A stretch of DNA of 64,000 bases from an uncultured Acidimicrobiales bacterium (lineage in GTDB: Bacteria > Actinomycetota > Acidimicrobiia > Acidimicrobiales > SZUA-35): NCBI GenBank assembly GCA_937922805.1, contig CALAJV010000026.1:1-64000 (forward strand), given 5' to 3'. The notes beneath the pieces are model-generated. The model was not told the DNA's origin and made no database searches. It saw nothing but the letters and a program-made list of their open reading frames with translations. Positions 25,530-33,800 of this stretch are shown here, one piece after another (position 1 is the stretch's first letter; every line of letters starts with the position of its first letter). Both the position numbers and the translations under genes were made by a program.

Positions 25530-26711
25530 TTAGAGAATCCAGGTTTCGATGGCAATGTCGGTTCGGCCTAAATCAGGATAGTTCTCAGTTGAGCCGGCGT
25601 CGGGCGTGATTCGCATCGTCAGCGTGTATCCGTTGCGTTTAGCGATGGCTTCGTCGACTCCTGCTGGTTCGATTTCGAAGCCGACTCGTTCAAGCTCGTC
25701 GGCAAAGGCGGTGCCAACTTCGGCCGGATCACTGTGGGACGACACAAAGGTCGTGTGTCGGTCGACATCAGCTTCTCCGTCGCTTATGGAATGAAGATCA
25801 TAAGGTAGGTCGATGTCGGCTAGCAGGGTGCTGATTGTCACCTTCGACGGATCTGAAGCCGCAGTCTCTTCTGCGATTTCAGCTTTATCAGATGATGAGA
25901 GGTCAGCGTCTCCAAGTTGGGTTGCTTCGTTGTCGATCTCGGGATCGCCCGAGGTTGGACTGTCGGCGGTCTCGGCCTGACTGGATGGCTCAGCGCTAGC
26001 CTGGCTGTCGCTCTCGACCTTTGGGGTGGCCGTGCTGTCTGTCGTCTCGCTGGCTGCGATTTTCGCTTGGTTGCGTTTCGACTTGCCCCGTCTACGCTTT
26101 TTCGAGCCGCGCCGTTTTGAATTTTTGTCGACGACGGCGCACGCAGTTTCATCCACATCGGGATGTTCAACCGCGGCTGCATCGACTTCCTCAGCGTCGT
26201 TGGCTTCCACCTTCACCGCTTGTTCGTCCTGGGCGCTTGCTGCGTCTTCCGGAACATCTCCAACTCTTCGGCCACTCTTTTTGCCGTCAGCGGAACGATC
26301 ATCGACCGCTGGCTCGTTTCGTTTGCCAGTTCCGGTTTCCACTGCAATCGTCTCTTTCTCAGCCTCGAGCGCTGTTTCTTTTTCTGTTTCTTTTTCTGTT
26401 TCTGACTGGTCGTTTCCGGCGTCTTCACTAGTGACTACGGCTTCATCGTCTTCGTTTGTAGTTGTGTCTTCCTCGACGTGGCTGTCTTCGTTTGCGGTCG
26501 CTACTTGGCTTTTGGGCTCTTGTTGGCCGACTTCGACGGCTTGGTTTTGTCGCTGGCTAGGGTCGGCGGAGGCACTATCGTTGTCAGTCGCGTCGTCGAG
26601 TAGCGCTTTTTCCTCGTTGGCCCGACGACTCAAGTAGGCGTTTAAGAGCAAGGCGGAGAAGAACAACCACAAGATGAACACCGCGATGAGGATGATGTAG
26701 ACGGTTCTCAT
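25530..26711 (-). CDS. Membrane-anchored low-complexity protein with conserved-looking C-terminal domain
   Basis: I do not recognise this 393-residue protein. An N-terminal helix (about residues 3-25) with RR just after it should anchor it with the rest in the cytoplasm. Residues 30-195 are acidic and low-complexity, including a Glu/Lys/Thr repeat (TEKETEKET, about 105-121). A strongly basic cluster (KRRGSKKRRRGKSKR, about 199-213) follows, then more Ser/Asp/Glu-rich sequence. The last ~105 residues (from about 288) have normal composition and look like a small folded domain that begins SKVTISTLLADIDLPYDLHS. It resembles the acidic protein at 1-1695 in style (acidic linker plus one membrane helix) but with opposite polarity. 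It diverges from rarA. The basic patch could bind nucleic acid or lipid head groups; this is a guess. Confidence 0.7.
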   Translation of the reverse strand: MRTVYIILIAVFILWLFFSALLLNAYLSRRANEEKALLDDATDNDSASADPSQRQNQAVEVGQQEPKSQVATANEDSHVEEDTTTNEDDEAVVTSEDAGNDQSETEKETEKETALEAEKETIAVETGTGKRNEPAVDDRSADGKKSGRRVGDVPEDAASAQDEQAVKVEANDAEEVDAAAVEHPDVDETACAVVDKNSKRRGSKKRRRGKSKRNQAKIAASETTDSTATPKVESDSQASAEPSSQAETADSPTSGDPEIDNEATQLGDADLSSSDKAEIAEETAASDPSKVTISTLLADIDLPYDLHSISDGEADVDRHTTFVSSHSDPAEVGTAFADELERVGFEIEPAGVDEAIAKRNGYTLTMRITPDAGSTENYPDLGRTDIAIETWIL

Positions 26712-26963
26712 GTGCCATCGACTTTCGAAGACTCAGTTGGATGGCTTAACGCTCTCGGAGACCTAATGCCATCGTCGGAGTAACGCCTCGGGAAGGTCGC
26801 CGTGCCGATGCGAGTTCGTTGCCCGTCGTTGAGGCGGTAACCTTGCTCAATCGGCTCAACAAACCAAGGTGAAGAGAACCTATTCAGTGCTGCTGCTGAG
26901 GAGCGGCTGAAAGCCAGATCTCCACTTGCCAGCAGGCTTCGTCCACTTCGCCTCAGCGATGTC

Positions 26964-28160
26964 GTGGGGCAGCGCCATCTACTAGGCGTAGATGGTCCAC
27001 TTCGTCGGTTGGTTGAGGCAGATCGTTTAACGTCGGTCATTTTCTGGGGTCCCCCCGGAACGGGCAAGACAACGCTGGCCAAGTTGGTTGCGAGCGCGTC
27101 GTCTAAGGAGTTCGTACAACTATCGGCAGTCAACGCTTCAGTAAAAGACGTTCGGGAAGTAATTTCTGCCGCACAAGAGCGACTGGGCGCAGTTGGGCGA
27201 GGGACAATTTTGTTTTTGGACGAAGTTCATCGCTTCAACAAAGCTCAACAAGATGCCTTGCTACCGTCGGTTGAATCGGGAGTACTTACGCTCATAGGAG
27301 CCACAACCGAAAATCCGTTTTTCGAGGTCAATCCGCCGCTACGAAGTCGTTCGACGTTATTTCGGCTCGAAGCACTGACCGAAGATGACTTGATCGAACT
27401 CATAAATCGTGGACTCCAGATTGAGGGTGCAACAGCCTCAGAGGAAGCTAAGGCCTACTTAGCCAGCAGAGCGGCTGGTGATGGGCGTCAGGTTCTGACC
27501 ACACTTGAAGTCGCTGTTGCCTTGGCTAGTTCAAGGCCGACCGAAAATGAGTCGAGCCAACAACAGCGAAACCAACCGCCAGACCTAACCATGGCCGATG
27601 TTGAGGCGGCGACCGATCTCAAGGCACTGCGGTACGGCCGCGACGAACACTACGACGTCATCAGCGCCTTTATCAAGAGTATTCGCGGGAGCGACCCTGA
27701 TGCTGCTCTGTATTGGCTCGCTCGAATGTTGACCGCTGGAGAAGATCCTCGGTTTATTGCCAGACGCTTGATGATTGCAGCATCAGAAGATATTGGAATG
27801 GCTGACCACTCGAGTCTGCTGGTCGCAGAAGCTGCGGCTCGGGCGGTAGATTTTGTTGGTCTTCCCGAAGCCAGGATCAACTTGGCCCACGCTACGGTGC
27901 ACCTGGCCCGGGCTCCAAAGTCGAACTCGGCCTACCTCGGGCTGGGTCATGCCATGCGAGATGTCCAGAACCTGCCCGCAGGGGAAGTCCCGATGCACCT
28001 GCGAGACGCGAACTACAAAGGGGCCGCCGAGCTCGGACACGGCGATGGCTATGAGTATCCACACAACTTTCCTGGGGCCCAAGTCGACCAGGAGTACCGC
28101 CCAGATGGCGTATCAGACAGGGTTTACTACAAGCCATCGGGTAATGGCGAGGACAAGTAG
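26964..28160 (+). CDS. rarA: Replication-associated recombination AAA+ ATPase RarA (true start upstream)
   Basis: RarA/MgsA acts at stalled replication forks. It has Walker A WGPPGTGKTT, Walker B FLDEVHRFNKAQQD, sensor-1 GATTENPFFEVNPPLRSR and the C-terminal MgsA tetramerisation region ending GYEYPHNFPGAQVDQEYRP. GTG 26964 is only the first standard start codon. The same frame is open back to 26841 and encodes the family N-terminus (LFSAAAEERLKARSPLASRL, then RPLRLSDVVGQ), so the protein really begins further upstream. That stretch has no ATG, GTG or TTG in frame. Candidates are ATC 26850 (TAACCT lies 6 nt upstream), CTG 26907, or a lost base near a GTG at 26869 that is one base out of frame. 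Confidence 0.92.
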   Translation: MGQRHLLGVDGPLRRLVEADRLTSVIFWGPPGTGKTTLAKLVASASSKEFVQLSAVNASVKDVREVISAAQERLGAVGRGTILFLDEVHRFNKAQQDALLPSVESGVLTLIGATTENPFFEVNPPLRSRSTLFRLEALTEDDLIELINRGLQIEGATASEEAKAYLASRAAGDGRQVLTTLEVAVALASSRPTENESSQQQRNQPPDLTMADVEAATDLKALRYGRDEHYDVISAFIKSIRGSDPDAALYWLARMLTAGEDPRFIARRLMIAASEDIGMADHSSLLVAEAAARAVDFVGLPEARINLAHATVHLARAPKSNSAYLGLGHAMRDVQNLPAGEVPMHLRDANYKGAAELGHGDGYEYPHNFPGAQVDQEYRPDGVSDRVYYKPSGNGEDK

Positions 28161-28248
28161 CGCTCCGTCTGTGGCGATCGTCGTTGTCAGGGTTTTGTTC
28201 CTACCAGACGCTGACGAATGAATGCGAGAACCTGTGCTTTCTACCCAC

Positions 28249-28254
28249 TAGGCT
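28249..28254 (+). promoter_or_regulatory. Probable -10 element of a leaderless transcript
   Basis: TAGGCT is followed by 6 nt and ATG 28261. No Shine-Dalgarno is present in front of this gene. Confidence 0.45.
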
Positions 28255-28260
28255 TGGGAC

Positions 28261-28716
28261 ATGGCCATAACCGAGTTTGCCGCCATCATTGTTGCGATTG
28301 CTGCGGTTGTAGCTGCAGTTTTTCTAGTAACGGCAGTGAACAACCTCAATAACACCTTGGCAAAGCTTGAAGATACCGCTCATCAGCTCCGAGATGAAGG
28401 CATATCGGCCTTCCGAGAGCTGCGGCAACTAGTTGCCGACGCTGATGCCGAACTAGACAAGGTTGACGTGGTGCTCGATCGAGCTGATCAGGCAACGACT
28501 GCTATCAGCGAAACAACTCGAAGAACCCACGAAGCCGTCCAAGATCCTATGATCCGGACATTGGCTGTTGCATCAGGAACCGGCAAGGTGGCCCGCCTTT
28601 GGCTGTCCAATCGGTTTAGGAAAAACCGGAGCGAAATCGACTTACGGGGCGAGCCACTCAATGGAAATAGCCAACTGGTCGAACAGCCTGGTTCTGGCAG
28701 GACAATCGTCAACTAG
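28261..28716 (+). CDS. DUF948-like membrane-anchored coiled-coil protein
   Basis: The 151-residue protein has an N-terminal helix (about residues 5-27), then a heptad-rich region (NNLNNTLAKLEDTAHQLRDE and onwards to about residue 90) likely to form a coiled coil, and a short basic tail. This is the plan of DUF948/YtxG-type proteins, one of which is commonly encoded shortly before alaS in actinobacteria, as here. The biochemical role is unknown; such proteins are thought to be envelope- or stress-associated. Its start has no Shine-Dalgarno but has TAGGCT 6 nt upstream. Confidence 0.65.
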   Translation: MAITEFAAIIVAIAAVVAAVFLVTAVNNLNNTLAKLEDTAHQLRDEGISAFRELRQLVADADAELDKVDVVLDRADQATTAISETTRRTHEAVQDPMIRTLAVASGTGKVARLWLSNRFRKNRSEIDLRGEPLNGNSQLVEQPGSGRTIVN

Positions 28717-28789
28717 ATCGGGCGATGACTCAATCAACTAGGGTTCAGTCTGATCGCGGTGGAAATTCGAAACGATAAGGAACCACTCA

Positions 28790-29389
28790 ATGCGGATACC
28801 AAAATCAATTCGATGGTTTGTTCTCGGCGCTATAGCCCGCTACGCCGCTCGGCTGGCGGCGTCGCGTTCGGTTGATCGAGCAACTCAAGATTTGCAGCAG
28901 GTACTTCCACCATCAGCTTCTAAGGTGGTGTCGGTGCTCCCCGATAGCGTCGTGCGAGCAGGGGGGGCAGCGGTAGCTACCGGCAAGGCCACCCGCCGGG
29001 CTGCAACGACAACTAAGTCGGCCAAGCACCTAGCGTCGAATCAGGCTCAGAAAGTCCGCTCGGTCGTCGGTCGAACCCGCTCGGTGGTCGCCGCAGGTAA
29101 AGGAGCAATCGCAGCTGAGTCTTCAGAACAGAGACGGTCATTTACCTCCGAGCTAGCTCTTCAGCTTCGCGGCCAACAGGCCGCCGACGAGGCTCTGCTT
29201 GATCTTCGCTCTACAAGCTCGGAACCAAGCAGTTTCGAAGACCGTCTCGCTGAGTTGCCAACAGCAGCCGATGCGGTCCCTCCAGGTCGCCCGAGACGAC
29301 TATTGACCAGGCCGGAAGCGGTGGCCCGGGTGCAGCGGCTTTATCAAGCACCGATCCGGCCGTGGGATCGGCCTACTCGTCGATCGTAG
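28790..29389 (+). CDS. Small basic Ala-rich protein upstream of alaS
   Basis: The 199-residue protein starts MRIPKSIRWFVLGAIARYAA, a short hydrophobic N-terminal segment, and continues with an Ala/Arg/Ser/Val-rich, strongly basic middle (about residues 60-110) and a Pro/Arg-rich C-terminus. It is not recognisable as an enzyme. Its place between a DUF948-type gene and alaS matches small DUF6167-type proteins of other actinobacteria; I make that link tentatively from position and size. ATG 28790 has AAGGAA about 8 nt upstream. It is likely co-transcribed with the gene before it (73 bp gap). Confidence 0.6.
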   Translation: MRIPKSIRWFVLGAIARYAARLAASRSVDRATQDLQQVLPPSASKVVSVLPDSVVRAGGAAVATGKATRRAATTTKSAKHLASNQAQKVRSVVGRTRSVVAAGKGAIAAESSEQRRSFTSELALQLRGQQAADEALLDLRSTSSEPSSFEDRLAELPTAADAVPPGRPRRLLTRPEAVARVQRLYQAPIRPWDRPTRRS

Positions 29390-29482
29390 ACCTTCTGCCG
29401 GTTTCCCCGGTGTTAGCAAACGTTACGAGTGCCCGCTAATTAACCACTCAGGTTCTAGCCACGGGATAGCCTAGAGCTATCT

Positions 29483-32065
29483 ATGAAAGCACATGAGCTA
29501 CGTAAGGCGTTCACCGGCTATTTTACTGAGCGCGATCACCACCTAATACCATCAGCCAGTCTGATTCCCCACGACCAGTCGCTGCTGTTCGTGAACTCTG
29601 GAATGGTGCCGTTCAAGCCGTACTTCATTGGCGAAGCCCGACCCGAGCATCCTCGAGCGGTCACTGTTCAAAAATGTGTTCGGGCCGGCGGGAAGCACAA
29701 CGATCTCGACGAAGTTGGCCGCACATCGCGCCACCTAACGTTCTTCGAAATGATGGGGAACTTCAGCTTCGGTGACTACTTCAAGCTCGAAGCGATTCCG
29801 ATGGCCTGGGAGTTCATCACCGAGGTGCTTGGACTCGACGCCGATCGGTTGTGGGTGACCGTTCACCTCACCGACGATGAAGCCGAGGAAATATGGCGAG
29901 ACAAAGTTGGAGTGCCCGCTGAGCGAATCCAGCGTCTAGACGAAGACAACTGGTGGCGAATGGCCGACACCGGGCCGAACGGTCCCTGTTCGGAGATCTT
30001 CTGGGATAAAGGTCCCGAGTACGGCGACGATGGCGGACCAGCCCACGGTGGCGAAGAGCGGTTCGTTGAGATCTGGAACCTAGTTTTCATGCAGTTCGAA
30101 ACAGCGGAAGACGGAACGTCCAAACCGCTGCCGAAGCCTTCGATTGATACCGGCGCTGGCCTCGAACGTATTCTGTCCGTGCTGCAAAACAAAGATTCAG
30201 TATTCGAGATAGACGAGATGGTTCAGCTCACGGCCGCGGCTGAAGAGATCACTGGTTACACCCTCGGAGCGAACGACGATTCGGACCTGGCCCTTCGAGT
30301 TCTGGCCGAGCACGCTCGTACGATGTCGTTTCTGGTTAGCGACGGCGTTTTTCCTTCGAACGAAGACCGAGGGTATGTCTTGCGGCGGATAATGCGCCGG
30401 GCCATCCGTTTCGCCTATCTGCTCGGCGTCGACGACCTAGTAGCACGGCGTCTCGTTGACGCGGTCGTAGCGATAATGGGCAGCGACTATCCCCAACTTG
30501 TCGAGTCCCACGAACTGATCCAAACGACAGTCGAACGAGAAGAGATCCAGTTTCGAAAGACACTGGCCACCGGCTCGAACATCCTCGACGATCACCTTGA
30601 GAGTCTTGAGCCTGGAGGAACACTCGATGGCTCGGTAGCGTTCCTTCTCCATGATACGTATGGCTTCCCGTTCGAGGTGACGGCCGAAGTGGTGGCAGAA
30701 AAGGGATTCACGGTCGACCGTGAGGGTTTCGAAGCCGACATGGCCGACCAGCGAACGAGAGCCAAAGCAGCCCGAAAAGGCGTAAGCCAAGATGATGATT
30801 TCGAACAGGTCCAGGCGGTCACCGAGCAACACGGCGTTACCAGCTTCGTTGGTCGAGATTCCTTTACTGAGGTTGCTGCCAACGTGTTGTTAGTGACGGG
30901 CGGCGAGGCCGAAACGGTTTCGATCTTTCTCGACACCTCTCCCATGTACGCTGAATCGGGCGGACAAATTGGAGATACTGGCACAATCCGAACCGAAACT
31001 GGCGTAGCTGAAGTAACCGATACTGTCTACGCCATTCCTGATGTCCACCGTCATGTGGCGAAGGTCGTCGAAGGCGAAATCACGGCTGGTCAATCAGCGG
31101 TGGTGTCAATCGACGTTGACCGACGAGATGCCATTAGACGAAACCACACAGGCACCCACTTGTTGCATTGGGCTCTTAGGGAAGTGCTTGGCGATCACGT
31201 GAAACAGCAAGGTTCGATGGTGGGCCCAGATCGCCTGCGGTTCGACTTCAGCCACTTTGATCCCGTCACCGCTGACCAAGTCGCGGCGATTGAAGATCTA
31301 GTTAACGCCCGGGTATTAGACAATCCGCCTACCGAACACCCCGAAGTTACAAAGTCAGAGGCGGAAGAAATGGGCGCAATAGCCTTTTTCGGCGACAAAT
31401 ACGGCGACATGGTTCGGGTTTTGAAGGCAGGGCCAACACTGGAATTCTGTGGCGGCACTCACGTGAAAGCGCTAGGCGACATCGGGCTTATGAAGATCAC
31501 ATCTGAGAGTTCGATCGGTTCCAATCTTCGTCGAATCGAGGCGGTGACCGGTACCGGTGCAGTCGACTTACTACGATCGGAACAGGCAACAATCGACTCA
31601 GCGGCCGAAGCGCTCAACGTACAGAGAGCTGAAGTGCTGAGCGGAATCGCTAAGCGGCAGGACGAAATAGCTGAGCTGCGAAGCGAAATAAAAACCCTTC
31701 GAGGTCGCTTGGCCGTTACCAGCGCTGGTGATCTTGTCAATGAAGCAGTCAACGGAGTTGTGGTGGCCCGAGTCGACGGACTTGGTCGTGACGAAATGAA
31801 AGACCTAGCGCTCGCTATCCGTGATCATGAAGATGTTTCAGCAGTCGTAATTGGAGGCGCTCCTGATGGGGGAGGCGCGGCACTCGTATCAGCCGTGGCC
31901 CCGGCCTTCGGTAGCGACGCTGGCAGTTTAATTGCCGACGGGGCAAAGTCGATCAAGGGCGGCGGCGGCAAGGGCGCAGAAATGGCCATGGCCGGTGGTA
32001 AAGATCCTGAGGGAATCGATGCTGCGCTCGAGTTAGCCCGGACCGCAGCCGGGAGCCCAAGCTGA
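29483..32065 (+). CDS. alaS: Alanine--tRNA ligase
   Basis: AlaRS with all domains: the class II catalytic core (FFEMMGNFSFGDYFK, GAGLERILSVLQ), the editing domain with its metal motifs HTGTHLLHW and CGGTHVKALGDIG, and the C-terminal DHHA1/C-Ala region (GGGGKGAEMAMAGG). The length of 860 residues is typical. ATG 29483 has a TAGCCT hexamer 10 nt upstream and no strong Shine-Dalgarno. The stop codon overlaps the ruvX start as CTGA, and the last codons of alaS contain the GGGAG that serves ruvX. Confidence 0.98.
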   Translation: MKAHELRKAFTGYFTERDHHLIPSASLIPHDQSLLFVNSGMVPFKPYFIGEARPEHPRAVTVQKCVRAGGKHNDLDEVGRTSRHLTFFEMMGNFSFGDYFKLEAIPMAWEFITEVLGLDADRLWVTVHLTDDEAEEIWRDKVGVPAERIQRLDEDNWWRMADTGPNGPCSEIFWDKGPEYGDDGGPAHGGEERFVEIWNLVFMQFETAEDGTSKPLPKPSIDTGAGLERILSVLQNKDSVFEIDEMVQLTAAAEEITGYTLGANDDSDLALRVLAEHARTMSFLVSDGVFPSNEDRGYVLRRIMRRAIRFAYLLGVDDLVARRLVDAVVAIMGSDYPQLVESHELIQTTVEREEIQFRKTLATGSNILDDHLESLEPGGTLDGSVAFLLHDTYGFPFEVTAEVVAEKGFTVDREGFEADMADQRTRAKAARKGVSQDDDFEQVQAVTEQHGVTSFVGRDSFTEVAANVLLVTGGEAETVSIFLDTSPMYAESGGQIGDTGTIRTETGVAEVTDTVYAIPDVHRHVAKVVEGEITAGQSAVVSIDVDRRDAIRRNHTGTHLLHWALREVLGDHVKQQGSMVGPDRLRFDFSHFDPVTADQVAAIEDLVNARVLDNPPTEHPEVTKSEAEEMGAIAFFGDKYGDMVRVLKAGPTLEFCGGTHVKALGDIGLMKITSESSIGSNLRRIEAVTGTGAVDLLRSEQATIDSAAEALNVQRAEVLSGIAKRQDEIAELRSEIKTLRGRLAVTSAGDLVNEAVNGVVVARVDGLGRDEMKDLALAIRDHEDVSAVVIGGAPDGGGAALVSAVAPAFGSDAGSLIADGAKSIKGGGGKGAEMAMAGGKDPEGIDAALELARTAAGSPS
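32051..32064 (+). promoter_or_regulatory. Ribosome binding site that decides a CTG start for ruvX
   Basis: GGGAG (32051-32055), a 6-nt spacer, then CTG at 32062-32064, which overlaps the alaS stop TGA (32063-32065). No ATG, GTG or TTG occurs between this site and the conserved residues of ruvX. Confidence 0.7.
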
Positions 32066-32502
32066 ACACCGGTCGAGTTCTTGGGTTGGACTTAGGGGAG
32101 CGTCGAGTCGGCGTTGCTCTTAGCGACAGTGACCGGATGATGTCGACACCGTATTCGACGATTCAACGAGTCGGTGATCGGGGAGTGGAACACGGGGAAA
32201 TCCTCGACCTCGTTTCCGAGTTCGCTGTTACAACAATCGTTGTCGGAATGCCGTTGTCACTGGATGGCTCGAACCAAGGGGCGGCCCGAACAGTCCAATC
32301 AGAAGTGAAGGGCCTTCGCAAACGATTGGCTAAAGAGGGATTGAAAGTCGAGGTCGACACGATCGACGAGCGGTTCACAACCGTGACCGCCAATCAGCAG
32401 TTGCAGATGGCGAACGTACCGGAGTCGAAACGGCGAGCAATGGTTGATCAGGTCGCCGCGTCGATCCTGTTGCAAGCTTGGCTTGATCGGTCAAGGCCCT
32501 AG
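32062..32502 (+). CDS. ruvX: Putative pre-16S rRNA nuclease RuvX/YqgF
   Basis: The RNase H-like fold protein YqgF is implicated in 16S rRNA 5'-end maturation and was originally named as a putative resolvase. Reading from CTG 32062 gives NTGRVLGLDLGERRVGVALS, which matches the family start (usually MRVLGLDLGxxRIGVAxSD), and 146 residues in total. The next standard codon, TTG 32086, would remove the first catalytic Asp-containing strand. GGGAG lies 6 nt before the CTG and the codon overlaps the alaS stop. Later blocks VVGMPLSLDGSNQGAA and DERFTTVTA are normal. The family assignment is secure; the CTG start is inferred from site, overlap and homology together. Confidence 0.92.
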   Translation: MNTGRVLGLDLGERRVGVALSDSDRMMSTPYSTIQRVGDRGVEHGEILDLVSEFAVTTIVVGMPLSLDGSNQGAARTVQSEVKGLRKRLAKEGLKVEVDTIDERFTTVTANQQLQMANVPESKRRAMVDQVAASILLQAWLDRSRP

Positions 32503-32581
32503 TTCAGCCAGATTCAACTGCCTTAGCGCCTATTCTTAGCCAGTCCTTGGGCCATGCCACCAAAGTTGAACGCAACGGCTC

Positions 32582-32587
32582 TAGCAT
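32582..32587 (+). promoter_or_regulatory. Probable -10 element of a leaderless mltG transcript
   Basis: TAGCAT is followed by 7 nt and GTG 32595. There is no Shine-Dalgarno in front of the GTG. Confidence 0.45.
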
Positions 32588-32594
32588 TCATTAG

Positions 32595-33800
32595 GTGAGT
32601 ATGTTGGATCAGCAAGACGGTGAAAATCTGCGAACGACACCCCCTTCGCTAGATGATCATGGGGCACAGTACGTTGAATGGGAAGACGAGGCCGACTACG
32701 TGACTGTTCGCCCTGCCAGTTTGCGGGTTCTTCGCGCTGTTGTCGCAGTGCTGATCTTGGCCGTTATCGGATACGTCGTCTACACCCAGGTCAGCAAGTG
32801 GGTTGCAGGTCAACTTGACCCAGACGGAGAACCTGGCGCCAATGTTGAAGTTACGATTCCATTCGATTCGACCAACAAAGAGATCGCCAAAATTCTCGAG
32901 TCTTCAGAGGTAATTCCCAACAGCACGTTCTTTGAGTACTACGCCCAGTGGAACGATCTGGATGGGTTTCAAGCTGGTGAATACACATTCCAAGAAAACA
33001 TGTCGGCCGAAGAAGCTATTGCTCGCCTCGATCTAGGCCCGGTTCAAATCGAGTACGGCGAATTCGTTGTGCCGGAAGGTTTGTGGGTTACCGAAATGCT
33101 ACCCCGAGTTGCTGATCAGATTCCTGGTGTATCAGAAACTGATTTAGCGGCCGCGTTAGATGGCGGCCAACTTGAAACTCGCTACCGACCCGACGATTGC
33201 GAAGATCGGTTAGCGGCCGAAGGGGTTGAGATTCCTCATGGTTGTTGGGAAGGAATGCTGTTCCCAGCCAAATACTTCATCGAACAAGACGTCACCGCTA
33301 TCGAAGTACTAGCCAAAATGAACGAAGAGTTCGCCAGAGTAACGGGCGAGTTGGGCTACGGGGGCGCCGAACAAAAACACGATATGTCGGCCTACGAGGT
33401 CATCATCATCGCATCGCTGATCGAGGCCGAGGCCAAAACCGATAGAGACCGACCGCTCATCGCTCGAGTAATCTACAACCGGTTGCAGAAGAATGAGCCG
33501 ATTGGTATCGACGCCACTTACATTTACGGTGCTCAGGATCGTCAACTCCAAATAACAACCGGGATTCTGGAGGCCGACACGCCCTATAGCAATCGATATC
33601 AGGACCAACAGGGTTTACCGCCGAACCCCATCGCGGCTCCCGGCCGCAAGTCGCTTGAGGCAGCAATGAATCCGGCCGACGGAGATTGGTTCTTCTACGT
33701 GCGGATCGATGAAGAGGGAAATCACGCCTTCGCTGAAACCTCAGAAGAGCACGCCGAAAACGTTATCCGGGCTAGAGAGCTTGGTTTCCTCGATCAGTGA
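32595..33800 (+). CDS. mltG: Endolytic peptidoglycan transglycosylase MltG
   Basis: MltG cleaves nascent glycan strands at the membrane and may end their polymerisation. A cytoplasmic acidic N-terminus, one membrane helix (about residues 45-63), a LysM-like region (EVTIPFDSTNKEIAKILES) and the YceG catalytic domain are visible. E277 in IASLIEAEAKTDRDR aligns with catalytic E218 of E. coli, followed by ARVIYNRLQ and the GLPPNPIAAPG block. The start is GTG 32595 (TAGCAT 7 nt upstream) or ATG 32601 two codons later. The stop overlaps aroE (GTGA). The ruvX-mltG-aroE order is common in actinobacteria. Confidence 0.95.
   Translation: MSMLDQQDGENLRTTPPSLDDHGAQYVEWEDEADYVTVRPASLRVLRAVVAVLILAVIGYVVYTQVSKWVAGQLDPDGEPGANVEVTIPFDSTNKEIAKILESSEVIPNSTFFEYYAQWNDLDGFQAGEYTFQENMSAEEAIARLDLGPVQIEYGEFVVPEGLWVTEMLPRVADQIPGVSETDLAAALDGGQLETRYRPDDCEDRLAAEGVEIPHGCWEGMLFPAKYFIEQDVTAIEVLAKMNEEFARVTGELGYGGAEQKHDMSAYEVIIIASLIEAEAKTDRDRPLIARVIYNRLQKNEPIGIDATYIYGAQDRQLQITTGILEADTPYSNRYQDQQGLPPNPIAAPGRKSLEAAMNPADGDWFFYVRIDEEGNHAFAETSEEHAENVIRARELGFLDQ

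Noticed and set aside
26021..26637. Long plus-strand open frames rich in Ser, Val and Phe
   Set aside because: They are antisense to the low-complexity part of the minus-strand gene 25530-26711, have no recognisable motif, and arise from its biased codons.
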